Source of the DNA: DT-111 sp965263225
Lineage (GTDB): Bacteria > Bacteroidota > Bacteroidia > Chitinophagales > Saprospiraceae
Reading direction: 5' to 3'
DNA: 64,000 bases
NCBI GenBank assembly: GCA_965263225.1
Contig: CBDHHG010000011.1
Coordinates: forward strand, 1-64,000
Part shown: one piece after another, positions 30,540 through 38,304 of the stretch
Numbering within the stretch: the first letter of the stretch is position 1
Layout: every line of letters starts with the position of its first letter
The notes under the pieces: generated by a model
Seen by the model: the letters and a program-made list of their open reading frames with translations, nothing else
What the model was told of the DNA's origin: nothing
The model's database searches: none
Position numbers and translations under genes: made by a program

Positions 30540-31934
30540 CTAGTTGATGATGATAATTCCACCACCTCCACCATCAGATGAAGGAGAAGGCATATCTACT
30601 CCATCCATCTTCTTACGCCGTTCCATAGCTTGTGCTTCCCGAGCACGTTTAGCTTCTTCCTGTTTTTGGCGAATTTCATCCTTGATGGCTTGATCTATCG
30701 GTATAAAGGTAAGAGAGGATTTATTGTTAGGTTCTGTCAAGTAAATAGCATCCCCAGCAGCAAGGCCATGCTCAATTACAATCATATCATCATTACTAAG
30801 GCCAGTGATCACCTCCTGTCTAACAAGACTGTTGCCATCTCTTTTATAGACAAAAGATAAACTATCACTAAACAGGGCCTCAAGCGGGATATGTGTGACG
30901 GTTTCCAAAGTATTGGTGACAATCTCATTGCTGGTAGTCATAGCTGGTCGCATGATGGAGTCCACCTCATTCACCTGCACAATAACTTCAAACACCTTCG
31001 CATCATAACCACGAAGTTGTTCTCCAATATTGGCAACCTTCAAGACGGAACCAGTATATTTTCGATCGGGGAAAGCATCGACCTTAATGGTTACATCCTG
31101 TCCAACTTGGACCTTGCTAATGTCTACCTCATTCACATAGGTTTTGGAAATCATATCAGTAAGGTCTGGCAACTCGGCCACTACTGGATCCCATGCTGAG
31201 ATCCGGCTACCGGGTTCCTTTTTACCATTCCAGGTTCGTGCATAGATCACCATTCCCGTCTTGGGTGCGAAGATGTTAAAATCATTGGAGAGGTCCAGGT
31301 ATTTTTGGAGTTGCCTTTGATTTTGTCGGAGGAGTGCATTGATTTCCTCAATCTTAGCTACTGCTTGTTGTTGCTTCAGTTCATATTTTGTCAACAACTG
31401 TTTGTAGTCTCTTTCTGTCTGTTCCAAATCCAGCTCTGCCCTTTGAATGACCGATTGAGGCTCATATTTGCTCTGTTCTACCTCAAGCAGCTTTTGCTTC
31501 TTGGTAAAATTGAGATTAACGATTTCATCTCTGAGGGCTCGCAAATCGATGGCGGTATCAATCTTTGCTTGTTCAAGTTGAGTTTGCACTTTGTCCAACT
31601 CTGTCTGAACGTTGCTCATCTTTCCTGCCAATTCTGTCCGATCAAGAGAGGCTACAAAATCCCCTTCGTTTACAATCGTACCCTCGGGCACAAGATTAGA
31701 CAGGGTAGTCTCATAAATACCGGCAGGACGCATACCTTGCGGCGCCCTGATTTTCACGGATTTTTTGGCATTAAGCTCTCCGGTTCCAGTAACTGTTATT
31801 TCCATTGGTCCGTCTGCCACAGTAAAGACCAGGTCTTCTACTTGTTGTTCTGAAGTAGAAGGTCCACAGGATTGTGAAATGAAAAATAAGAAAAGTAGAT
31901 ACAAGGCAGGGAAAAAGGCGTTTGAGCGCACCAT
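30540..31934 (-). CDS. Membrane fusion protein (HlyD/MacA-like periplasmic adaptor), lipoprotein
   Basis: I choose the start at 31934 (MVRSNAFFPALYLLF), which gives a signal peptide ending in FISQSC, a plausible lipobox, and 464 residues. The upstream 30-residue extension lacks signal features. A barrel-sandwich half (ITVTGTGELNAKKSVKI) is followed by a long coiled-coil hairpin (LDKVQTQLEQAKID to LRQNQRQLQKYL), the second half-motif and beta-barrel domains. The C-terminus is unusual: a charged stretch, SSDGGGGG and then IIIIN. The adaptor would couple the permease to the TolC channel. Divergent from dnaA. Confidence 0.9.
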   Translation of the reverse strand: MVRSNAFFPALYLLFLFFISQSCGPSTSEQQVEDLVFTVADGPMEITVTGTGELNAKKSVKIRAPQGMRPAGIYETTLSNLVPEGTIVNEGDFVASLDRTELAGKMSNVQTELDKVQTQLEQAKIDTAIDLRALRDEIVNLNFTKKQKLLEVEQSKYEPQSVIQRAELDLEQTERDYKQLLTKYELKQQQAVAKIEEINALLRQNQRQLQKYLDLSNDFNIFAPKTGMVIYARTWNGKKEPGSRISAWDPVVAELPDLTDMISKTYVNEVDISKVQVGQDVTIKVDAFPDRKYTGSVLKVANIGEQLRGYDAKVFEVIVQVNEVDSIMRPAMTTSNEIVTNTLETVTHIPLEALFSDSLSFVYKRDGNSLVRQEVITGLSNDDMIVIEHGLAAGDAIYLTEPNNKSSLTFIPIDQAIKDEIRQKQEEAKRAREAQAMERRKKMDGVDMPSPSSDGGGGGIIIIN

Positions 31935-32500
31935 GGTAGTCGAGTTTAGTTCAAGTTGGTAAATCTTTGTACAATTGCCAGATATAATTGAAAACGGCTC
32001 TAGCTTAATTTTAGGTATGTCCAAAGATGTCTTAACATTTATCCCTTGAGGGGACTGTTAGTTTAGGAAATCTAGGTTTTCACCCTCTATAATGGTAGCA
32101 TCCTTCAAAAGTTACAAACTTTTGAACCAGGCTTCGTGAGTAAGGATGCCATTCCACCCAAAATAGTTGCATCTACCACCACTTAAATTTTCCATATTTT
32201 TTTTCTTGAGTTAAGAATTTCGCTTTCAGGGAGTTTTGTCGAGAGTTATGGATTACCAAAAAAAAAATATGCTGAAACTGACTATTTCCATTTTACAGTC
32301 TGGCTTTTTTTTCTCAACTTTGTATTCCCTCTCAAAAGAAGCTACACTATCTAGCAATCGTCATACAGGATTCTCAACAAAACTTCTACGTTGCCCTGTT
32401 TGTTTTTGAGATTTAGACCTAACTTACTGATACTCTTGCAATTCCCTTGAAAGGGCACACTATTTATTTGTTTAGCTTGACAGTATAATTTGTCTGGAGA
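31935..32500. other. Divergent intergenic region between the efflux operon and dnaA
   Basis: These 566 bp contain no gene once the adaptor start is placed at 31934. They hold nested inverted repeats at 32091-32153, several A/T tracts, and presumably the divergent promoters. I searched for DnaA boxes (TTATCCACA-type) and AT-rich 13-mers and found none, so I do not call an origin here. Confidence 0.6.
32091..32153. repeat. Nested inverted repeats upstream of dnaA
   Basis: An inner perfect 10-bp palindrome (TTCAAAAGTT and its complement, spaced by ACA, 32104-32126) sits inside an outer pair. The outer pair is GCATCCTT at 32098-32105 and AAGGATGC at 32142-32149, extended by AATG/CATT across a small bulge. 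The DNA could form a cruciform or the RNA a branched structure. There is no T tract, so a terminator is unlikely. Confidence 0.75.
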
Positions 32501-33910
32501 ATGTTAAGAAATCATGCTACAGTATGGGACAATTGTCTGCAAACTATCCGCAGGAGCGTAAATTTGCAGAGCTTTAGAACTTGGTTCGAACCCATTAAAC
32601 CCGTTCGCTTGGAAAACAACGCATTGACTATCCAAGTGCCTAATAAATTCTTTTATGAATGGCTGGAGGAACATTACGTTTCCTTACTCAAAACCACAAT
32701 CCGCAACGAACTTGGTGACAAGGGGCGATTAGAGTATCAGATTTTGATGAGTAACGGTCGGAAGAAGGCAAAGGAAGCAATCAAGAAAAGTGAAAGTTAT
32801 GCGCCGGGCATGATTGATATCCAAAATGTCAAGAACCCTTTCGTTATTCCAGGGATTAAGAAACTTAAGATTGATCCCCAGCTGAATCCCAGCTACACTT
32901 TTGACACCTATATAGAAGGCGACTGTAACCGACTAGCTCGTTCCGCAGGTTTAGCCATTGCCAAAAAGCCAGGAACCACTTCCTTTAATCCGCTTGTGAT
33001 TTTTGGTGATGTGGGTTTAGGTAAAACGCACTTGGCTCAAGCCATCGGGAATGAAGTGGTCACGAAATTTCCTGACAAATCTGTCCTGTACGTTTCTTCG
33101 GAGGAATTCACCAACCAGATCATTCAATCCATTAAGAATAACGCCGTCAATGACTTCGTCAATTTCTATCAACTCATTGACGTCCTTATTGTAGATGACA
33201 TTCAGTTTTTAGCAAACAAACAAAAAACGCAGGAAATCTTCTTCCATATCTTCAATCAGATTCACCAAAGTGGCCGTCAGATCATCTTAACCTCTGATCG
33301 TCCACCTAAGGATTTGGATGGTATGGAGGAAAGATTAATTTCCCGCTTCAAATGGGGATTATCAGCGGACCTACAAATCCCTGATCTAGAAACGCGGATG
33401 GCTATCCTGGAATCTAAAATGAATCGCGAAGGAGTTGAGATTCCAGCGGATGTATTAGAGTTTATTTGCTACAATATCAAAAACAACATTCGCGAGTTAG
33501 AAGGCGTCTTGGTCTCGCTCATCGCCCAATCGTCTCTCAATAGAAGAGAGATCGACATGGAACTGGCGAAAGAGGTCATCAAAAACTTCGTAACTCAACT
33601 CAATAAAGAGATTACTGTAGAATTTATCCAGAATTTAGTAGCAGAGCATTTTGAAGTGGGGGTAGATAAACTACAGGGTAAGACGAGAAAGCGTCAGGTG
33701 GTGATCGCCAGGCAGCTCTCCATGTACCTAGCCAAGAATCTCACAGATAAGTCCTTGAAAGCCATCGGAGAGACTTTCGGTGGAAGAGATCATAGCACAG
33801 TCATTTACTCATGTAAAACGGTACAGGATCTAATGGAAACGGATCTCATTTTGAAAGATACTGTATCGGAGCTTGAAAAGAAGATACGAATGAGCTTGAA
33901 CGATAAATAA
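32501..33910 (+). CDS. dnaA: Chromosomal replication initiator protein DnaA
   Basis: DnaA binds DnaA boxes and melts oriC. All four domains are present in the 469 residues: an N-terminal DnaB/SirA-type interaction domain (FRTWFEPIKPVRL), a linker, the AAA+ core with Walker A GDVGLGKTHLAQAIG near residue 170 and Walker B VLIVDDIQFL, and the C-terminal helix-turn-helix with the signature GGRDHSTVIYSC. Length is normal. It is monocistronic: a strong terminator follows, and the tRNA pair is downstream. No dnaN or recF is adjacent, as is common in Bacteroidota. Confidence 0.98.
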   Translation: MLRNHATVWDNCLQTIRRSVNLQSFRTWFEPIKPVRLENNALTIQVPNKFFYEWLEEHYVSLLKTTIRNELGDKGRLEYQILMSNGRKKAKEAIKKSESYAPGMIDIQNVKNPFVIPGIKKLKIDPQLNPSYTFDTYIEGDCNRLARSAGLAIAKKPGTTSFNPLVIFGDVGLGKTHLAQAIGNEVVTKFPDKSVLYVSSEEFTNQIIQSIKNNAVNDFVNFYQLIDVLIVDDIQFLANKQKTQEIFFHIFNQIHQSGRQIILTSDRPPKDLDGMEERLISRFKWGLSADLQIPDLETRMAILESKMNREGVEIPADVLEFICYNIKNNIRELEGVLVSLIAQSSLNRREIDMELAKEVIKNFVTQLNKEITVEFIQNLVAEHFEVGVDKLQGKTRKRQVVIARQLSMYLAKNLTDKSLKAIGETFGGRDHSTVIYSCKTVQDLMETDLILKDTVSELEKKIRMSLNDK

Positions 33911-33934
33911 GCGCTGTTCGGACCTAAAGTTAAA

Positions 33935-33978
33935 CAACAAAAAGCCTCTAGTTCGCTCGAACTAGAGGCTTTTTGTTG
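33935..33978 (+). terminator. Terminator of dnaA
   Basis: A perfect 21-bp inverted repeat (33935-33955 with 33958-33978, 2-bp spacer) has a GC-containing core, AGCCTCTAGTTCG, and A/T tracts on both sides, so the RNA would be a long hairpin followed by TTTTTGTTG. It works in principle on either strand. Confidence 0.92.
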
Positions 33979-34367
33979 CTCCCTCCCCTACTCCATTCCT
34001 GTTGCTTCACCGCTTTTTTTCTTGGTACCTTCCTATCGATGCCAGTCTACAAATAACGCAGTTCTTTTTCTCGATATGCAAGATTGCAGCTCCGCTATGC
34101 GGCACCGTTCTAACAAACGCTGGAAGAGCAGAAAAATCTTTACCTCCATTCATGTTTCAGCCATCCGCCCTTTGTCCTCCTCAAAAAAAAAATCACAAAT
34201 TTTGGAACTTTATTCTTCTGAAAATCATTGATATATCCAATGAAAGGCATAAAAGGCATAAAAAAAACCACCAACTGTTTTGTGAATTAATATCTGCTTT
34301 ATTACCTTTGCAATCGCTCAAGAAAAACGGGGTGAAAGCGCCCCAAGAGCCAACTAGACAAAGACCC
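33979..34367. other. Gap between the dnaA terminator and the tRNA genes
   Basis: This stretch carries the tRNA promoter at 34278-34310. A 134-codon open frame across it (34002-34406) runs into the tRNA-Ser gene, has no family resemblance and I do not accept it as a gene. Confidence 0.6.
34278..34310 (+). promoter_or_regulatory. Promoter of the tRNA-Ser/tRNA-Pro transcript
   Basis: A TTTTG at 34278-34282 and a TACCTTTG at 34303-34310 are separated by 20 bp. This is the canonical Bacteroidota sigma-70 arrangement (TTTG, about 20 bp, TAnnTTTG). It lies about 58 bp upstream of the mature tRNA-Ser 5' end. Confidence 0.8.
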
Positions 34368-34456
34368 GGTGAAGTGGGTGAGTGGCTGAAACCACCGGTT
34401 TGCTAAACCGGCGTACTCTTAACGGGGTACCGCGGGTTCGAATCCCGCCTTCACCG
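34368..34456 (+). tRNA. tRNA-Ser (GCT anticodon)
   Basis: The acceptor stem pairs GGTGAAG with CTTCACC, and the discriminator base is G. The anticodon stem-loop is CCGGT, TTGCTAA, ACCGG, so the anticodon is GCT (reads AGC/AGU). A long variable arm (around 34415-34431) and the T loop GGTTCGAATCC confirm a class II tRNA of 89 nt. The CCA end is not encoded. Confidence 0.97.
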
Positions 34457-34534
34457 CTATCGGAGCATCAAAATTTTTCGTCTTATCAACGGAAAATTTT
34501 GATGACATAGCGGCTCGTCTTTGTCGACCTATTT

Positions 34535-34609
34535 CGGGGTGTAGCGCAGTCCGGTTAGCGCACCTGCTTTGGGAGCAGGGGGCCGCAGGTTCGAATCCTG
34601 CCACCCCGA
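34535..34609 (+). tRNA. tRNA-Pro (TGG anticodon)
   Basis: The acceptor stem pairs CGGGGTG with CACCCCG, and the discriminator is A. The anticodon stem-loop is CCTGC, TTTGGGA, GCAGG, so the anticodon is TGG. The T arm is GCAGGTTCGAATCCTGC. It lies 78 bp after tRNA-Ser and is probably processed from the same transcript. CCA is not encoded. Confidence 0.97.
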
Positions 34610-34619
34610 CCTGATTATC

Positions 34620-34649
34620 AAGGAGTTATGACGCAAGTTGTAACTCCTT
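34620..34649 (+). terminator. Terminator after the tRNA pair
   Basis: A 9-bp stem (AAGGAGTTA with TAACTCCTT, 12-nt loop) is followed by TTGTTTTTTG, a typical intrinsic terminator, 10 bp after tRNA-Pro. Confidence 0.88.
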
Positions 34650-34918
34650 TTGTTTTTTGTTGACGGGTTCTTAGAATGAGGTTGACGATTTATTCTCAAA
34701 TTCCTTCCACTTTTGCAGTCATCCATTGAATCAGTGATATACTAGACTCTCCTCCCATCCATCGCTTCAAAGCCACAGAAGAAGACAACCACTTCCCTCC
34801 TTTTCCTCTCTTCCTTTCGATGCATGGAATTCCATTTCTAGTGAATCTATTTACATATCAAAACCAATACCTACAAACACCTATCTTATAGAGGTGCTTG
34901 CAGGCAGGCCTCTAGATT
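34650..34918. other. Gap between tRNA terminator and the haem lipoprotein gene
   Basis: No gene is visible. The right end contains the terminator hairpin of the leftward gene (34870-34904). The remainder is AT-rich with no pattern I can interpret. Confidence 0.5.
34870..34904 (-). terminator. Terminator of the haem lipoprotein gene
   Basis: Read on the minus strand, 13 positions pair (CCTGCAAGCACCT with AGGTGTTTGTAGG, with two G-U pairs and an intervening 9-nt loop). The stem begins 15 bp beyond the stop codon and is followed by TATTGGTTTTG. Confidence 0.6.
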
Positions 34919-37600
34919 TTATTTCCCCTTATCTTCTTCTAGTCCTTTGGTCCCTCCATAATAATGATGCTCTTCATCTCCTCCTGACATGAGGTAAGCA
35001 AAGAGATCCGTTATTTCTTCCTCATTCAAGCGATTCAAAAGATTGGAAGGCATAGGGGAGATAGGAGATAACTCTCGCCTGCTTACCTCCGATTCTGCTA
35101 CTTCAACCGTGTAAGCGCTGCTATAGACGTTGGGGGCGAGAGTGATTTTCCCATCCTTTTCCGATAGTACTTTCCCTGCTATTTTTTTCCCATCCTTAAG
35201 ATGAAACAGAGTAAAGGCATATTGATCTGATATCTCGTCATTGGGGCTAAAAATGGCGGAGATAATCTCATTTCGTTTGTAACGCGTGTGCAATTGAGTA
35301 AGATCATGACCAATTACTCCTCCTTCTCCTCTCATTCTATGACAACTCGCACACAAGGCCGCCTGATAAACCTCTTTTCCCTTAGCGATATCTCCTTTGT
35401 ATGCTTTAAGTCCTTTCCCAACGATGCGACCGATATCATGCGCATTGTATTCTCCCCCAGGACCAGTTGGTTGAGGAACATTGGCTAATTCCTCTCCTGG
35501 CTGGTAGACGCCGCTTAACTCCTCAAAGTACGCCCGCTCTGCCTCAGGTACTTTACTCATAGCCATTTTCCGAATATTTTCAAAGAACGGCTTAAAGCTT
35601 CGCCCCCCCTTGGCATTCAATCCATCATAAAACCAGTTGAAGTATTTCTCACGTAAGCCTTTATCCCAACCTTCAGTGGCGTGACTCAGTAAGGTGCCAT
35701 AGTACAAGGCCTCTGTCGGTGGCATATTCTTGAGCACATCAAGAATAAGTGGCCCGTAGTCTTCACTCCTTGTGGTGATTTCTTCAGTTAGCATCGTTGG
35801 ATGGGTAATCGTCTTTTCTTTAGTATGTTTTTCCAGTAGGGCGATGGCTTTACTGGTTGCAGGTGCATCTTCCAGGTAAACCAGAAGTTGTCCCAACTCT
35901 CGATCAAGTGCGTAATCGTCACTAGGGAATTGATCCGTTAAGGCCTGGGCGATAGTAGCAGCCTCGGTATTAGAATATGGTCCCAACCTCATCCCTACTA
36001 AACCATAGGCCCTTAGAAGGTCCAGTTGCTGGGACTTGCTGAGCGTCGACCAGGATAACGATTTTAGTTTGTCTACAGCTAAACCCTTATCACTTGTTTT
36101 TCCGGATCGCGCCAAAGCAATTACAGCCTGGATAATCCGATCAGCTTCCGATTCAGCCCTCAATTTGGCTTTCCAGGTACTAACGGGTTGATGCTCCAGG
36201 GCGATCCTAGCAGCATATTTGACAAAACGGTCTTGATGATTGAGGTTTTCCCAGATAAAGGCATCTTCTGCGGCTCTTTCGTTATGGTGATAATTTTCTA
36301 ATTTTCCTCTAGTTTCACGCAAAGTTCTGCTCTCTTCGCTAGCAGTCAATTTTCCTGCCACTCCCTTTTCATCTCCCGTGTAGCGCAAACGATAAAATCG
36401 AGAATCCAATTTCCGCCCCCCCGTTGCAAAATATAAAGCCCCATCACTGCCCGCAATCGCATCCGTTAAAGGCAATGGAGTTCCGCTAAAGAATTCCTCT
36501 TTTTTTCCTGTGTAGGTGCTACCAGTCGGCTCCAAATCCACATAGTAAGTCGTCCCAAAACTCCAATCAAAGACAAACATCCCACTTTTATATGGAGTCG
36601 GGAAATCCAGGTCTTTCCCCATTACTACCGCAGTTGGAGAACCTTGCCCTAGATTAACCACAGCAGGAAGATTGTCCGTATAATAGGCTGGCCACTTTCC
36701 AGAACCTGTCCGCCAACCAAATTCACTACCACTGGTTACATGGCATATGCGAATGGGGCGATACCAAGGCATTCCAATATCCCATTCCATATCCGCATCA
36801 AAAGCAAATAATTCACCGTCCTGATTAAAACCCATGTCAAATGGATTTCTAAACCCAGCACTAATCAATTCCCAGTTCTCCCCGTCAGGGTCAGTTTTAG
36901 CGATCCATCCTCCGGGTGCCTTGATGTCATTCGCATGGCCACGCGCATCCAGGTAAGGGGGGAATAGATTATCCTCATCCCAGGTATTTGGTAGTCGGCT
37001 ATTCTTTGTTAGGGCATCGGGGACCAAGGTATGATTTCCCGCAATGAAGTAAATCTCTTCTCCATCCGGACTCAAAATCAAACTGTGCGGCCCGTGTTCG
37101 CCGTCTCCCTCCAACTTGAGCAGCAGTTTTAGATCATCTAACTCACCATCGTTATCAGTATCTCTTAGCCGATACACCCCACTTCCGTTTTCTCTTAGTT
37201 GCTCTCCATCATCATCCTCCCATTTCGCATTTACGCTAACGTAAAGGCTATTAAAAGCCCAAAGTAGCCCATGCGCACGACCTATATCCAGATCAACGCT
37301 ATCTACCATCGTAGAATCCAAGGTGGCACCAATAGCAGGCATCTGGAATTGATAAAGATCTCCCCATTGATCACTGGCATAGAACAAGCCATTTTCACCT
37401 TCAGCTAAGGCGACCCATGAGCCATGACTATGCCCTTTGGGGTGATACAATTCTTCCAATTCAAATCCTTCAGGTATCTCGTATACAATCTCCTTGTCTT
37501 CTTCATCAGCGTCAGTAGCTGATTCTGGTTCTTCAGCCACATTTGTACAGGCAGGTAATAGAAACAATAAGCTAACGAGTAGCCAAAATGGGTTTTTCAT
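34919..37600 (-). CDS. Lipoprotein with dehydrogenase-like propeller and C-terminal c-type haem domain
   Basis: The chosen start at 37600 (MKNPFWLLVSLLFLLPAC) gives a clear lipoprotein signal with lipobox LPAC and 893 residues. The N-terminal half is a glucose/sorbosone-dehydrogenase-like beta-propeller (FRNPFDMGFNQDGELFAFD, DAIAGSDGALYFATGG). A HEAT-like helical middle and a C-terminal haem domain of the Planctomycete/Verrucomicrobium type follow. This last domain has the haem-binding CASCH, then SPNDEISDQYAFT. Such proteins are thought to oxidise sugars and pass electrons to their own haem; substrate unknown. No partner dehydrogenase gene is adjacent. Confidence 0.85.
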   Translation of the reverse strand: MKNPFWLLVSLLFLLPACTNVAEEPESATDADEEDKEIVYEIPEGFELEELYHPKGHSHGSWVALAEGENGLFYASDQWGDLYQFQMPAIGATLDSTMVDSVDLDIGRAHGLLWAFNSLYVSVNAKWEDDDGEQLRENGSGVYRLRDTDNDGELDDLKLLLKLEGDGEHGPHSLILSPDGEEIYFIAGNHTLVPDALTKNSRLPNTWDEDNLFPPYLDARGHANDIKAPGGWIAKTDPDGENWELISAGFRNPFDMGFNQDGELFAFDADMEWDIGMPWYRPIRICHVTSGSEFGWRTGSGKWPAYYTDNLPAVVNLGQGSPTAVVMGKDLDFPTPYKSGMFVFDWSFGTTYYVDLEPTGSTYTGKKEEFFSGTPLPLTDAIAGSDGALYFATGGRKLDSRFYRLRYTGDEKGVAGKLTASEESRTLRETRGKLENYHHNERAAEDAFIWENLNHQDRFVKYAARIALEHQPVSTWKAKLRAESEADRIIQAVIALARSGKTSDKGLAVDKLKSLSWSTLSKSQQLDLLRAYGLVGMRLGPYSNTEAATIAQALTDQFPSDDYALDRELGQLLVYLEDAPATSKAIALLEKHTKEKTITHPTMLTEEITTRSEDYGPLILDVLKNMPPTEALYYGTLLSHATEGWDKGLREKYFNWFYDGLNAKGGRSFKPFFENIRKMAMSKVPEAERAYFEELSGVYQPGEELANVPQPTGPGGEYNAHDIGRIVGKGLKAYKGDIAKGKEVYQAALCASCHRMRGEGGVIGHDLTQLHTRYKRNEIISAIFSPNDEISDQYAFTLFHLKDGKKIAGKVLSEKDGKITLAPNVYSSAYTVEVAESEVSRRELSPISPMPSNLLNRLNEEEITDLFAYLMSGGDEEHHYYGGTKGLEEDKGK

Positions 37601-37778
37601 TTCGTTTAGTTTTGATATTTGCAACACTTATCAAGGGCTACCCCTTGACTAGGTTAAGATAAGGAACTTATTCCAACTTGCTTTCCTGCCGATCCCTTTA
37701 AAAGCAGAATAAGCTCTTTATTTTACTGGAAGCTAAGTGTTTAGATTTTGTCCGAGAAGGCGTAGCCAGGTTCAACAA

Positions 37779-38258
37779 CTATAAATCACGGAGGTTTTCT
37801 AATTCTATCCCGTAGTCATACTGCAAATCCTCATGCAGCTTTTCGAGTTTTCTTTCAATAAAATCGATCTGGCGGTAGTATAAGTTTTTGAGAACCCGAT
37901 TACGCGATAGGGAAGGCCGGAAAGCTTTGAGTTTTTCGCAGAAGTAGAGAAGCAATTCTACCTCTGTTTCTTTCTTAGGAGAATAACGAATAAACTTCTT
38001 AGTATTACGCAAAATCTTCCTAATGCTTTTCTTAATATAGAAGAAACTCCTGGCATTGATCTGATCAAACTCTTCATCCATCATGGCTTTGACACTGTTA
38101 ACATACCCCATCTCGTCAGAGGCTTCGAATAGAAGATAGGTCAACAATTCCTTGTTCTCTTTCTTAAACCTGGAAAGGCGCAAACAGATTTCTAGGAGCT
38201 CTTTGGGGGAGCGCTCAGCTAAGGCTTGCCGTAATTCTTTAACTGAAGCAGTCTTCAT
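37779..38258 (-). CDS. Conserved small alpha-helical protein, function unknown
   Basis: The 159-residue protein is all helical, highly charged and cytoplasmic, with no signal peptide. Notable segments are SPKELLEICLRLSRFKKENKELL, and a basic central stretch IKKSIRKILRNTKKFIRY. I recognise no named family. It lies 46 bp downstream of lptD on the same strand and may be co-transcribed with it. Confidence 0.6.
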   Translation of the reverse strand: MKTASVKELRQALAERSPKELLEICLRLSRFKKENKELLTYLLFEASDEMGYVNSVKAMMDEEFDQINARSFFYIKKSIRKILRNTKKFIRYSPKKETEVELLLYFCEKLKAFRPSLSRNRVLKNLYYRQIDFIERKLEKLHEDLQYDYGIELENLRDL

Positions 38259-38304
38259 CCCAGCAAGTTAATCATTTTTTTCAGGGTAGCTGTAAGCAAT
38301 AGCA

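Noticed and set aside
31935..32500. Replication origin next to dnaA
   Set aside because: No DnaA-box cluster or AT-rich unwinding repeats are recognisable, and Bacteroidota often have oriC elsewhere.
34002..34406. 134-codon frame upstream of and into tRNA-Ser
   Set aside because: It overlaps the tRNA gene and its promoter and has no family resemblance.
34419..34726. Minus-strand frames containing GFEPAAPCSQSRC and similar
   Set aside because: These are the well-known antisense translations of tRNA genes, not proteins.
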